Assembly (NCBI GenBank): GCA_030446765.1
Contig: JAUJMR010000013.1
Coordinates: 1-32,112 of the forward strand
Source of the DNA: Chloroflexia bacterium
Lineage (GTDB): Bacteria > Chloroflexota > Chloroflexia > Thermobaculales > Thermobaculaceae
Reading direction: 5' to 3'
DNA: 32,112 nt
Part shown: positions 9,128 to 19,078 of the stretch, piece after piece
How the letters are laid out: each line of letters opens with the position of its first letter
Numbering within the stretch: the first letter of the stretch is position 1
Program-made: the position numbers and the translations under genes
Notes under the pieces: generated by a model
The model's database searches: none
Told to the model about the DNA's origin: nothing
What the model saw: the letters and a program-made list of their open reading frames with translations, nothing else

Positions 9128-11179
9128 CTACAACGAGCGGTGATGTGTGTGTCGCTGCCGCAGCTCCTGTAACAGCGCCGGATCATCGGGGATCAGGTAG
9201 TAGCCCGCAATGGGGTGGCACTGTGCGGGGATGGTCCCATCGCGGATGCGTGCATAGATCCAGTTCCGGTCCGCTTGTAGCGCGCGCGACAGGCCCCGCA
9301 CTGTCCAAGCGTCCTCGATCTTATCCTGACTACGGAACTGTCCAGCCAGCGATGGCTGATGCTGGGCGCGGCGCACGCGCGTTACCAGCGAGGCCGGGAT
9401 GCCTGGTTGCCGTGCGGAGTGAAACCCCTCCGCCGTGAGTCGTTCGGCGATCTCCCGGTCTCGGTATCCGGCCTCAGTGAGTTCCGCAATCCTGCCGACC
9501 AAGTCCTCGTACCGGTCAACCTCCGCGGTCCTGGAGGTCGTGGTCGGGATGCTCACACGCGTCATCGCCCCGCTGACCCATACGATAGTCGCCTCCAACG
9601 AGTCCGGCCGCGGCCTCAGGAGCACCACCCGACGGATCAGGCACCGCAAGAGCTCCTTCTTCTGCTGCAGGTGCAGGCGCCCACTGGACCACAAAGCCGG
9701 CATTTGCACCCCCAGGTCGCTCAACTGCTGCCGTAGCAGTGGGTCAAGCGCCGTCAGGGCCTCAGGCTGGCTCGCGAAGCGCTCGGCAGCTTCCCGCGCC
9801 TCGGCGAGCGCTCGCAGGGCGAGCTCCCAGCGGCGCTCCAGCTCTGAAGCGACGAGGCGATTATCGGGGTCCACAGCGTTGTATTGCCTCTGGGCGAGCC
9901 GGGCCTCGTACTCAGCGCGCGCCACCTGGTCGGCGTACTGCCGCTGCAGCCGATCGTGGCCAGCCCGCTGATCTGCAAGGACCTCGTCGAGCAGCGCCAG
10001 CTCGGCCGGCTGCAGCGCGTCGAAGAACGCCACCACCACCGCCGCGTCTATATCCGCGCCACTCAAGTACAGGCACACGCTCACGCCGTGCTCCTTGGCA
10101 AGCGCCGAGCAGACGTAGTGGTGGTGGGTCTTGTACTCCACGTGCATCTTGCGGCCGCAGCGCCCACACGCGACCAGCCCCACCAGCAGCGCCTCGCCGT
10201 CGCGGGCAGCGCCCCGCCTGTGCTCAAGGTAGCGGTTGGAGTTGTCCGCCAGCCGGGCCTGGTTGCGCATGAAGTCCTCCCACGTTATATAGGCGGGGTA
10301 CGCATCATGCCGGATCACGGCCCACTCGTCCAGCGGGCAGTTGACGCGCGGCGAGCGCTGGCCTGGCGGGCTGTCCGGATTCCGGCGATGTCTCCCGTAG
10401 ACGAAGGCCCCCGCATAGGCGGGGTTGTGCAGGACGGCATAGATCGCACCCTCGGAGGGGGGCTTCCACAGCACCTCACCGGCTGCCACCCCTCCCGTCT
10501 GCCGACGTGGCAGCCGGATGCCGTCGTCGCGCAGGCGCCGCAGGACCTTCTGGCACGAGCCCAGCTCGGTGAAGCGCTCCAGCACCAGCTCGATGCTGTG
10601 CTGGATATGCAGGTCCGGATCCTTCACCACCCGGCCGTCGGACAGCCGCAGCAGGCCCGTCGGCAGGCTCTGGCGGTAGGCTCCCCTCTCGATCTGTCGC
10701 ATCCGCCCGGCCGCCATCCGCAGCTGCAGCAGGTGCAACTCCGCCTCGCTCAGCATGCCTCGCAGGCCGAGCAGGAGGCGGTCGTTCGGGGTGCGCGGGT
10801 CGTATATGCCTTCGGTGTCCGCGATCAGTGTGCCCCGCAGCGCGGCAAGGTCCAGCAGCGCGTACCAATCGGCATTGTTGCGCGCCAACCGGCTGGCCTC
10901 GTAGGCGAGCACCACGCCAACACGGCCGAGGGAGACCTCCGTTACCAGCTCTCGGAAGCCCGGCCGCTGACCGTCCTGCCCGGAATGTCCCAGATCTGCG
11001 TCGATCACGTGCACCAGCTCGGCTTGCCAACCGAGCATCACGGCGCGCTCCACCAGGGCGTACTGGTTGCGCTGGCTCTCACGGTGATGCTGCACTTGCT
11101 TCTGACTGGACTGGCGCACGTACACGTAGGCGCGCAAAGCCTGCTGGCTCCGGGTGATCTTCTCACTCCCGACCATCAT
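9128..11179 (-). CDS. Large serine recombinase
   Basis: This 683-aa protein would catalyse integration and excision of the element that carries it. The N-terminal resolvase catalytic domain (about residues 17-160) has the nucleophile Ser24 in YVYVRQSSQKQ and the conserved EASRLARNNADWYALLDLA helix. The Recombinase domain follows (about 190-300; NPAYAGAFVYGRHRR). A zinc ribbon (VACGRCGRKMHVEYK, then YVCSA) comes next, followed by a long coiled coil (about 400-480). The C-terminal part holds two HTH-like segments (YRDREIAERLTAEGFHS; VRGLSRALQADRNWIYARI). The ATG at 11179 has GGGAGG seven bases upstream and overlaps the preceding small gene by 17 bases. The frame is intact, unlike its neighbours, which suggests a recent arrival. 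A decayed relative lies at 13338-15245. Confidence 0.93.
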   Translation of the reverse strand: MMVGSEKITRSQQALRAYVYVRQSSQKQVQHHRESQRNQYALVERAVMLGWQAELVHVIDADLGHSGQDGQRPGFRELVTEVSLGRVGVVLAYEASRLARNNADWYALLDLAALRGTLIADTEGIYDPRTPNDRLLLGLRGMLSEAELHLLQLRMAAGRMRQIERGAYRQSLPTGLLRLSDGRVVKDPDLHIQHSIELVLERFTELGSCQKVLRRLRDDGIRLPRRQTGGVAAGEVLWKPPSEGAIYAVLHNPAYAGAFVYGRHRRNPDSPPGQRSPRVNCPLDEWAVIRHDAYPAYITWEDFMRNQARLADNSNRYLEHRRGAARDGEALLVGLVACGRCGRKMHVEYKTHHHYVCSALAKEHGVSVCLYLSGADIDAAVVVAFFDALQPAELALLDEVLADQRAGHDRLQRQYADQVARAEYEARLAQRQYNAVDPDNRLVASELERRWELALRALAEAREAAERFASQPEALTALDPLLRQQLSDLGVQMPALWSSGRLHLQQKKELLRCLIRRVVLLRPRPDSLEATIVWVSGAMTRVSIPTTTSRTAEVDRYEDLVGRIAELTEAGYRDREIAERLTAEGFHSARQPGIPASLVTRVRRAQHQPSLAGQFRSQDKIEDAWTVRGLSRALQADRNWIYARIRDGTIPAQCHPIAGYYLIPDDPALLQELRQRHTHHRSL

Positions 11180-11381
11180 AAATCGCCTCCCGAACCACCC
11201 GCAACAGGGCCTGCCGAACCTGGGACTGCGTCGTGGGGCTCATGGTAGACCAGACCTGGCCGGTGGCGATGGTGAGCACCTGCTGGGTCTGCGCCTCGTG
11301 CGCACGCGGGACATCCAGAGGCAGAGGGATCTGCTGGCTGATCGGGCAGGGGTTTATCCGACGACGGTTGGGGCGCTCCAT
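11163..11381 (-). CDS. Small protein of the serine recombinase element
   Basis: This 72-aa protein has no recognised family. The chosen start is the ATG at 11381, seven bases after an AGGAGG site; an ATG 18 bases further upstream lies before that site. The sequence is basic at the start (MERPNRRRINP), with a central TQQVLTIATGQVWSTMS and a C-terminal helix (SQVRQALLRVVREAIY). It overlaps the recombinase start by 17 bases, so translation of the two is probably coupled. A helper role such as recombination directionality or regulation is plausible from position only. Confidence 0.7.
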   Translation of the reverse strand: MERPNRRRINPCPISQQIPLPLDVPRAHEAQTQQVLTIATGQVWSTMSPTTQSQVRQALLRVVREAIYDGRE

Positions 11382-11690
11382 GGTTGTCCTCCTGTTCATC
11401 TAGCGAAGAGGACGCTACCACAGACAGCAGATCTGAGATAGCCGCGATGGAGAGCCGACAAATAGGCTTTGAGATCCAAGAGCCATCAAGATCGGTCGCG
11501 CTTACCGGTACCAGCCGCTCAGCATCAGCTTGAAGGACGACGGCGCAGACTCGACCGAGACGCGGGTGAAGGCTAACGCCTCGTAGGGGCAGTGTCAGGC
11601 CGTAAAGGTGGTGATCTGGATCAGCAATTGTGACGGTATCAGCACGAGATGCCGTGACTGCTGAGGTATCATTCAGGGATCGATATGGTG
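11382..11690. other. Non-coding end of the serine recombinase element
   Basis: These roughly 300 bases between the start of the small gene and the right junction hold no supported gene. By position they should contain the promoter of the minus-strand pair and the right attachment arm. I see no clear -35/-10 pair or long inverted repeat. Confidence 0.4.
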
Positions 11691-11915
11691 CTTTCTCTTT
11701 CGACTAAAGCATCCAGCGGCGGGCGGTGTCCGGGCAACCACGGAAGGCGCGGGCAGGAGGCTGCTCAGGCCGACTGACGAGGCCGGGGACGTGGCTCAAG
11801 GCGGTGCTTCGAGGAAGTGGCGTGGGCGGTGGCCTGCAGGGACAGCTACCTGTCGGCGCAGTACCGCGGATAGCCCGCAGGCGGGGGAAGCTCAAGGCTG
11901 TCGTGAGCATTAACG
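11691..11915 (+). pseudogene. IS110-family transposase, C-terminal part (interrupted)
   Basis: This is the rest of the Transposase_20 domain of the gene at 8283-9111. Reading frames give GRCPGNHGRRG near 11715 (family CPGNxExxGKR), GTWLKAVL and EEVAWAVACRDSYLSAQYRR near 11790-11865, and IARRRGKLKAVVSI to about 11912. The conserved Ser-containing block of the family lies in this part. Frame changes near 11745 and 11810 show it is decayed. The element end downstream cannot be located. Confidence 0.75.
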
Positions 11916-11929
11916 CAGCGTACTGGGCT

Positions 11930-12940
11930 GATCGCGCTATCCATGCTCAAAGCGGTAATATAGGACGCTCAGGCCGGACGCTGATGGAACTGGTACAAGG
12001 CGGACTCGGCGCCACCACATCAACCGTCAGAACGCTTGGTGAGGACGAACAAAGCCTGAAGCCCTTGCCAGATCGGTTTCAGCAAAGGCGGCAACTTCTT
12101 CTTCCAGGAGAACGCAGAGGTGGTGAAGCTCTGCAGTTCATCGGAGGAGAAGGCTGTGGCTTCAGTCTCGCTGGTGTCGTGTGCTGGGGTTGGTACGCTC
12201 CGGCTACTACGCCTGGAGAGGTAGGGGAACCTTCGGGTAGGGCGGCTAATGCCGGAGTGGCTGCACGGATCAAAGGTCGATCCACCCAGAGCCGAGGGAC
12301 CTACGGATATCCGAGGGATCCTGTATGCATGGCCAGGAGGTGGTGGGGCGCAACCGGGTGAAGCTGGAAGCTGATGAGGGGGGCGGGGCTTACGGGTGCC
12401 ATAGGAGGCGTTTTTTTTCGGGATGCGGTTCGCCAAACTGCTCCCGGTCGCCGTTGGGCGCCGCTTATCTCAACTCTTCCCGATGCGGTGAACAATGGGT
12501 GGCTATTACAGCCGCCGATACAGGAGAACTGGCTGTATCTGGACAACCGTGCGCTTAGCCGGACATCAGCTGGATATCATCCAGGCCTGCTCGCTGGAAC
12601 TGATGAACCGGTTGCTTTCTCTCGACCAACGTTATCGCGCCGAAATACAGGTGGGCTATCTATCCCTTCCGATGAGGGCGCGACCACATCCGCGTGGAGT
12701 TCTGGCGAGGATCCGGAGGCGGGCATCTGCCTTCGTCGGGGCAAATGGGATGCGATACATTTCAGCGCGATGGCGGAGTCGTTCGTAGCCACGATCAAGA
12801 AGAACGCACACTGCGGGGTGCACTGGCCCTAGGGGCGTCGGCGAGAACGGCGATCTTCGAGTACATCGAGTGTACTGGCCTCCAGGCCTGCCGCAATCAG
12901 GCGGACTGGTTCCGGCATTTGAGCTGTGGGTTCATATAAT
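11930..12940 (+). pseudogene. IS3-family transposase (OrfA end plus OrfB), decayed
   Basis: The end of an OrfA-like helix region lies near 11990-12110 (FSKGGNFFFQENAE). OrfB follows in pieces: GTLRLLRLER-like HTH remains and RAANAGVAARIKG, then SRGTYGYPR near 12200-12315, GRNRVKLEADEGG near 12350, ENWLYLDNR near 12520, and AMAESFVATIKK near 12765-12805, which is the IS3 DDE signature around the Glu. ARTAIFEYIE near 12841-12870 is the usual C-terminal block. Numerous frameshifts are present and no terminal repeats were found. The family is clear, the subgroup is not. Confidence 0.7.
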
Positions 12941-13337
12941 CGATCCCTTCATCCCTGTACGGGCTGGGCTACGCCCAGCAGGCTGCCGTTTCAGCCTCGG
13001 TGCGGTCAGGTTTGTGTGGTTCTTCCCGGGCATCGACGTGATCCCTATCAGGCATTCCTTCTGCCAAACCATTTTTGATAGCTCTGCGCGGAGATCAGCT
13101 CCAGACTCTTCGCAAAACATTGCTGGGTCACTGCTGCCTGATTAGCTGGAAGGTCAGCTGGGCATTGCTTGCTGGATAACGCAACTCCGCTTCGATATTA
13201 TGGCACGCCTGGCGGCACAAAACTGCAGCAACTGGCCCGAGCAGGGCTGGAACTGGCACTGGATCCCGTACTGAAGTCAGTATTGGTGATCCGTTCCCGG
13301 TAAAATCATTTTGGGGCGATCACGTTAATTATTCCCG
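12941..13337. other. Gap without a supported gene
   Basis: This is the stretch between the IS3 relic and the decayed serine recombinase. By analogy with 11382-11690 it may be the upstream end of the second recombinase element. I could not recognise a relative of the 72-aa small protein in it. Confidence 0.3.
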
Positions 13338-15245
13338 GGAAGATCACCGCCGCCCACTATGAAGTACGCAGGCATACGTACGTCAGGCGGTCACTTCAGC
13401 AGACGCAGGACGTCGTCTGCTGGCTAAGAGGAGATTCGACACCCTGGTTGGCGCGCGCGGTCAGCGGCTGTGAGATCGGTATTCTGCGTCACCGGGCAGG
13501 ATTGATCTGGGCTGATGGAACAGCAGGACTGGAGCATTCCAAACCAATGGAAGTTACCGGTAAGCGGTGCGTCGGCATCGTGCTCGCCTGCAAGTGAAGT
13601 CGGCTCGCGCGCAATAACGCCGACTGGTACGCGCTGTTGGTCTACGCTTGCCGTGTCCGTTGCTCGGCTTCTCGCCGATATCGCTGATGGCGTGTTCGAT
13701 CCCGGAAGTGAAAGCGATGAACCGTTTATTCTGGAAACTGGGGATAATGGGCGGGCTGGCTACCTGTTATGCGTCAGTACCAGCAAGCGGCGCCAGATCC
13801 GGCAGGGACCTACCGGGCGATCGCTGCCGACAGTTCGACAAGCTGCCGGATGGGCGTGATGAAGTCCGGACTGCGTTGCGGCGCGCCATCGGCTGGTGTT
13901 CCGAACCATTAGCTTCGCACCTGCCCGAAAGGTGCTCAAGGCTGCGGCGAGGATCTGCCTGCCGCGCAAGCAGGTAAGGAGGGCCGCACGGGGCGGCTAC
14001 TGACGGACTACTCCAGTCGGCCATCCACGAGATACTGACGAACCCGGCGCGTATGCCGATGCGTTCGTCTACGGGCGTACAACCTAACGGTGCTGGCCAC
14101 AAGTGGGTTGCACCACTGGAAAAACCTGGAAGTGAAAGTGATCGTCGAACGTCTATCCTGCTTATATCGGTTGGGGTACTTGGCTAAACAGGCGGCAGCT
14201 ATCCGACAACGCCAGCAACTGGCCTGCGGGGGTTCCTCGACGGGGGTAGCCATTACTTTAGGGCCTTTAGCCGTTGGCGGCCCGGTGCAGCCAGGTGGTC
14301 CCGGTCTGGCTGGCACGATCCGCTATGCAGGGCGATGTATCGTTCTACGGCGACACGGATATCTATCTGAACGGCGAAGTTTGTTGCCATTGTTGGTGAT
14401 CTTGCGGCGCTGGCGCGCACGAGCTCGATCTGCTCGACGAGGTATTGGCCACGCAGCGGGCAGATCACCAGGGTGCTGCGCCAGCACGCCGAGCAGGTGC
14501 AACGCGCCGAATACGAGGTGAGGCTTGCCGAGAGGCGGTACATGGCGGTGGACCCGGACAATCGACTGGTCGCCGCTGAGTTGGAGAAGGAGATGGGAGC
14601 GCGCGCTGCAGACTCTCACGCAGGCTCGGGAAACCGCTGAGCGGGCCTCGCGCGTTCCGCCGGTATCACCTCGATCCGCAACTGCGTGCACAGTTGCGCG
14701 ATCTGGGACCTCGGCTGCCCGAGTTGTGGGTGAGCAGTCGTTTCACACTGAGCAGAGAAGCAACGCTTGCTGCGCGGTCTCATCCGATGTCATCCTCAGG
14801 CGACTGGTGCCGGACCAAGGTGGGAATCAGGATCGTATGGGTGAGCGGAGCGTTTTTCCGAGCTATCCGTTCGCCTTCGATGCGTAGCACCTCCGATCTG
14901 GAAGGGTGAAGACAAATCTGGTCGAGCGCATACGGCAGTTGGCACTACGAAGGCTATGACGACATCCGGATGGCGCATCGATACCGGCTTCCTGCTTTGC
15001 CGGAGCAGGTACAAGGGGTTGGTCTGCAAGGTCGTCGCACCTTACGACTCCGTCGCCACCAGCTGAAGATACCGCACCAGCGACAAAGATCGACTGGCTG
15101 TCTGGACTGCTCTGGTCTGGCCCGGGCTTCCCGGAGTTTCGACATGCTCGAAGTCCGGTCTGGTGGGATGGGGTGCCGCATCACCCGGCTCCTCCCGTGC
15201 AGCAACTACTCGACCTGGATGATGCCGCTGTACTGAAGCCTTCGG
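13338..15245 (+). pseudogene. Second large serine recombinase, heavily decayed
   Basis: This region is collinear with the intact recombinase at 9128-11179. KITAAHYE, then YVRQ near 13338-13390, matches its N-terminus. SRLARNNADWYALL near 13600-13640 matches the catalytic-domain helix. RKVLKAARICLPRKQ near 13925-13975 and DAFVYGRT near 14060 match the Recombinase domain. Near 14430-14800, LDLLDEVLATQRADH, EYEVRLAERRYMAVDPDNRL and LDPQLRAQLRDLGPRLPELW follow the coiled coil and its sequel. LVERIRQLA, YDDIRMAHR and LDLDDAAVLK near 14920-15240 match the C-terminal HTH parts. Dozens of indels and stops are present. The zinc ribbon is not recognisable. It is on the opposite strand to the intact gene and clearly diverged, so it is a relative rather than a recent copy. 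Confidence 0.8.
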
Positions 15246-16790
15246 CAGGTTCGAACCCTGGAAGGCCGTTGTGGCGCAAACCAAACCAGCAATGGGCATC
15301 CTGCCCCGAAGACATGCCCGTAATCACGTCAGGCATTCCGTGGGCTGGCAGGCCCGCAGGCTATGAGGAACGCCATGCCAAACTGACATGTCGCCACGCC
15401 TGAGACGGAACTGTCCTGCAGGTGCTCCGGGGCCTGCAGGCACGATGATCAGCTCTCAGGATGATCTCTCGAACACTCATGGGCGCTGCCCGTCTCGGCG
15501 GCATCCGCTCACTGGTTATCTTGTATTCGCTCTTGCCGCAACCTCTGCTGAAAACCGGGTAAAACCAGAGCCATCAGCCAGACTACCGGAAATCAGGTGA
15601 CCCCTTCCTCAACTGCTGAGCCTGAACACTGGAACGGAACGCCGCTCTCGGTATCGTTGCTGGTGCAGGGCGTGGATGACGGCCTGCTGGGCCACTGGTG
15701 ACCTCCTGCGTCCGCGTGCAGGCTTTGCTCGTCAGGCCGCCGCGTATTCTCCAGACGAATGAGCTGCTCTGTTGAAACAAGTTGGCGCAGACCAGTAAAT
15801 CGTCAGAAGTGAAACAGGCCACAGCGCGTGTAAAACCTGCCTGCTATACCCTTTCTTGGCACCATCTGCAATCGACTACCATCACTTCACAATCGTGAAT
15901 CCACAGGTTCTGGTACTGGCCTGTTTCTGCCGGGCATCTGGCTCTACTCTAACCAGCCAGTAGACCGGACAGCCTAGACTGCGGCAGGTGCACGTAGTCA
16001 GAGGATACTGTCTATGAAGGGCGGGTACCTACGGTCCCGGCCCGCCGTCTCCTTGGGCGTTTGGCGTAGTATCTGCTTGCCATACCCGGCGATGTCCGAG
16101 CGACACTCTCGGCGCGAATCGTCTACCGTGGATAGCCCGGCCGTGAGCCGGACAATGAATGCATGATCCCTCGGAACCACGGTCGCGGCCGCGCGCTCCA
16201 TACCCCTCAGCGCGTTTTACTCGCCGTCACGGGCCTACCTCCTCTTGTCACGTCGACATTTTTCCCCTGAACGCCGTCCAATGGGGAGTACTGGGGGCTT
16301 AACCAACAAGACGGCCTGGAGAAAGGCTGGTCGCTGGCGGGTTCGAAACGCATTACTTCCCGCTACCCAAAGTACGGCGCTATCCCGCTATGTTGTCGCT
16401 CAACCGCTCTACTCGCCTGGCACGTCGATAGTATCGGCTGCCCGGTCCCCGCGGCGCCGCCATATGACACTACAGCCCCCGCACAGCAAGGGTGGGGCCG
16501 CTCGAACCTGCCTCAAGGTGAGCAGATTCCTGTACGACCACCGGCGAGTGTTAGGCATGCCGCTGCCGGGCGTGATGCTCGAAACGACCCCGTGCCAGCG
16601 GCTGGCTGCCGCTGACCAGGGCCAACAGCGCAGGAGATGGAGGATGCCGCAGCGTGTAATAGTGGCTACAGCGGGTTGGCCCCAGAGAAACGTATAACGA
16701 TTTCAGCCCTAACGAAACCGTTAACCACGAGTCAGCACTCACCGACGGGGACGTGGAGGAGCTAATATCCACGCGCTCATACTGAAATGA
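15246..16790. other. 1.5 kb without a recognisable gene
   Basis: No frame in either direction gives a recognisable protein, and no RNA gene or clear repeat was found. The sequence is rich in stops in all frames and looks like further decayed mobile DNA. One short minus-strand frame is listed separately at 15998-16201. Confidence 0.5.
15998..16201 (-). CDS. Possible small protein, 67 aa, unknown
   Basis: The frame opens with MERAAATVVPRDHAFIVRLT and has mixed charge. A good GAGGAGG site lies about 30 bases upstream of the ATG, but it serves a GTG that gives only seven codons (VTASKTR) before a stop just ahead of this ATG. That arrangement could be a tiny leader peptide or chance. No family recognised; it lies among decayed DNA. 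Confidence 0.2.
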   Translation of the reverse strand: MERAAATVVPRDHAFIVRLTAGLSTVDDSRRECRSDIAGYGKQILRQTPKETAGRDRRYPPFIDSIL

Positions 16791-18810
16791 TGGTCACTCG
16801 GCATCCGCACCATCGAGGATGAACTGGCCTTCGCCTTCACCATTCCTATTATCCACGCGTCGCGGACAACCACACCCAGCGGTCGACTGCGGCCTGCCGC
16901 CCGTCGACCACCAGCGTTAGCCCTGGAGATACCCTGCGCGGCCAACCGCCGCAACTTCCCGTCGGCCGCGGCACCGCGTCTGGAACCGCAACACCCGGCT
17001 TCCGCGCTCCCGATCGATCCCAGTGCCCGCCCTAACCTCCAATCTGCGCCCCTCACGGGCCTCGCGATCCTAACAGCTCTGCTCCTGCTGCTGGTCGTGA
17101 CGCGCATTCGGAGGACCGCCTGCAACAGGGACGCCGTGCATGAGCCGAGCGCCAGCCCGTCAGGCCCTTGCCCCGGCCTGGAAGATCGCGGAAGGTAATC
17201 CGCAAGCAACGATCGGTAGCGCCTCCTCGTCCACGCAGCCCGTCGGAGATCATCTGCGGCACGCTCGTAGCAGGGCTGGCCGAGTTGGGCTACCGGGACC
17301 CGGTACCGGTTCTGGTATACCGCCCCGCGCCGCGGGGTGGGGGAGCCCCCCGAGGCACCTCGTCTACGTCTCGTGCCGCCAATACCCCGCGGAAGGGTCC
17401 ACGGAGGACCTGCAGGCGGGCCTCTCCGACGCCCTGGGCGTCCAGCTGCGCGTCAAGCAGGTCGGAACGAGGGTCGTCTGCATCGATGTGCCTTTCATCG
17501 GGGCGCGGGAGGTGAGCACGATGAGCGCGTCCGGAGTCGTCCCCCGCTGTTCGATGCTCGGCGGGGCACACTGGCCGGCACAAGCGTGTACAACTGGGAT
17601 GCGCTGGGCAACATCCCTGTTCGTCGGCGCGCACCCAGTAACCGCCTCCTCCAGACCACCTGCTCCGGCCCGTGGTCGACGAGCTGCGTGGGAGGGACTC
17701 GACATCTGGGTGGCGGGTAATGCCCGCTATGTGCCGGAGTGGCTGCGGTCGTTGCCGGGGGTAATTCGACGAGCCCCTCTCACTCGAGAGGCTGCACGAG
17801 CTCGCGCTCTCCGGGATGGATCCGCGCGGGTCCGTCGATCCGGGCGCACCCATCGGGCCATCGTCCTCGTACCGGAGCTCGTCGACTTCCTGAAGATGCG
17901 CGATCTCGTCCTGTACCTCGAGGTCGAGAGCTCCCTCATGGCACCGTGCTCTCCAGTCCGCTTCGTAGCGGCCACCAAGGACCTCGAGCGCGTAAGGGGA
18001 GCGGCCGACTCCCCTTCCGAAGCCACATCTATATCCACCCGCGCAACTACGGAGAGTCCGGCCACTGGCTCCTCCGGCGGTCTGGGCAACGGCTACACAT
18101 GGGTACTCGACGTGGCGGGACACCGCTGGGTGCTGGGCGACAGGCGGTTGCCGAAAATAGCGACCGAACCCGGCGCCCTCGAGGGGTCAGAGCACTCGGA
18201 GCCGGGACCATCTGTCGTCCCCGTGGCCTCAGCACGAGGGCCGGTCACGTGCGCGCCTCCCACTGAGGAGACCCAGGGAAACCCTGGGTCGCGCAACGAG
18301 GTGCCTGGGGGCATACTGCCGAGCTCCCGGCCAGACAGGCAAAAACTCCGCGTTCCGTCCGGCCGCCCCTTCGCACCTCGCGTTGGTGACTACGAGCTCG
18401 GGTCCGGCGTTGCGAGCACCGGACCGGACGGCCAGCCGGGCAGACAACGCCCGACGGCGTCCTGGAAGCTGCTGGAGTACCTGTGCCGGCATCCCGAGGG
18501 CTGCAGCCTCGACGAGCTCGTGAACGGCCTCGTCAGGCCCGCCGACATCACCAGGGAGCGGGAACGACGCGCGCGGCGTGGCCAGGACAAGCTCTCGAGA
18601 CGGGAGAAGCTAGAGTTGTATTACAGCGAGGAGTATAGCCGGAGTGCAGCCAAGCGGATCCGCACCCGGGTCAGCCGGCTGCGCAGCCTGCTGGATTACC
18701 ATCTGGAGGCCGCGGGGGCTGAGTTCACCGCCGAAGACCTGTTGCCGCAATCATCCAACCAGATGTACAGGCTGAACCCGGTCCGGGTGACGATCGAGCC
18801 TGACGAGTGA
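16791..18810 (+). pseudogene. Membrane protein with SARP/BTAD-like winged helix, frameshifted
   Basis: One frame (16791-17198) ends in a clear membrane segment, LTGLAILTALLLLLVVTRIR (17052-17111), and has no start codon. A later frame, open to 18810, carries DLQAGLSDALGVQLRVKQVG (near 17410), then after a disturbed stretch LDIWVAGNARYVPEWLRSLP (17700-17758) and AIVLVPELVDFL (17860). The C-terminal domain (about 18450-18800) reads LLEYLCRHPEGCSLDELVNG, RTRVSRLRSLLDYH and MYRLNPVRVTIE, the winged-helix pattern of SARP/OmpR-type regulators. Large membrane proteins of this layout, often with LysM and BTAD domains, occur beside conjugation genes in actinobacteria. The middle part, about 17520-17700 and 17750-18060, is shifted. 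Confidence 0.5.
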
Positions 18811-19078
18811 GGCATGACCGGAGGAAGGGTGAGGGGACCGAGGAACGAGAGAAGGGGCACTAGATAGAGCCGGGATGGGCAGGTTGAGCAACGAGAGGTG
18901 GCGGAGGGGAGAGCCCGAGGTAGTAAGCAGGAAGAGAGTCGATAGTTAATAACTCCGGACGCGGTAACAGCCCGCTTCCGCGTTACGTCCCTGCCTCCCA
19001 TGTAGCCTCTGTTCCAAGGAACTGCCTGGTCTTTAGTCCCCTCCAGCAGCCTGACGGAATCTCCGTAACACCGATGTG
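18811..19078. other. Convergent intergenic region, no gene seen
   Basis: This purine-rich stretch (repeated GAGGGGA/GAGAGGA runs at 18820-18920) lies between two convergent genes. No coding frame is supported. The dyad at 19079-19112 follows. Confidence 0.4.

Larger units (their letters stand above)
9109..11690 (-). mobile_element. Two-gene large serine recombinase element inside IS110
   Basis: The IS110 reading stops at 9111 and resumes near 11691, so about 2.58 kb has been inserted. The left junction reads ATATCGGTG (9103-9111) and the right junction ATATGGTG (11683-11690). The shared GGTG is a good candidate for the crossover core of a serine recombinase, which makes no ordinary target duplication. 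The recombinase gene ends only about 20 bases from the left junction. The cargo is just a 72-aa ORF and about 300 bp of non-coding DNA at the other end. Exact ends are inferred from the reading of the interrupted gene. Confidence 0.7.

Noticed and set aside
9884-11248. Long plus-strand frame of 454 codons opposite the serine recombinase
   Set aside because: It is the antisense shadow of a GC-rich gene. The minus-strand frame has all recombinase motifs and ribosome binding sites.
16290-16380. tRNA-like stretch with GGTTCGAAAC
   Set aside because: The bases around the TTCGAA cannot form a five-pair T stem, and no acceptor or anticodon arms fit.
16245-16697. 150-codon plus-strand frame in the gene-free stretch
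   Set aside because: No start signal, no recognisable motif, and an Arg/Pro/Ser-rich composition expected of chance frames in GC-rich DNA.
17290-18123. 277-codon minus-strand frame
   Set aside because: It is antisense to the SARP-like pseudogene, where the plus strand gives protein-like blocks such as LDIWVAGNARYVPEWL.
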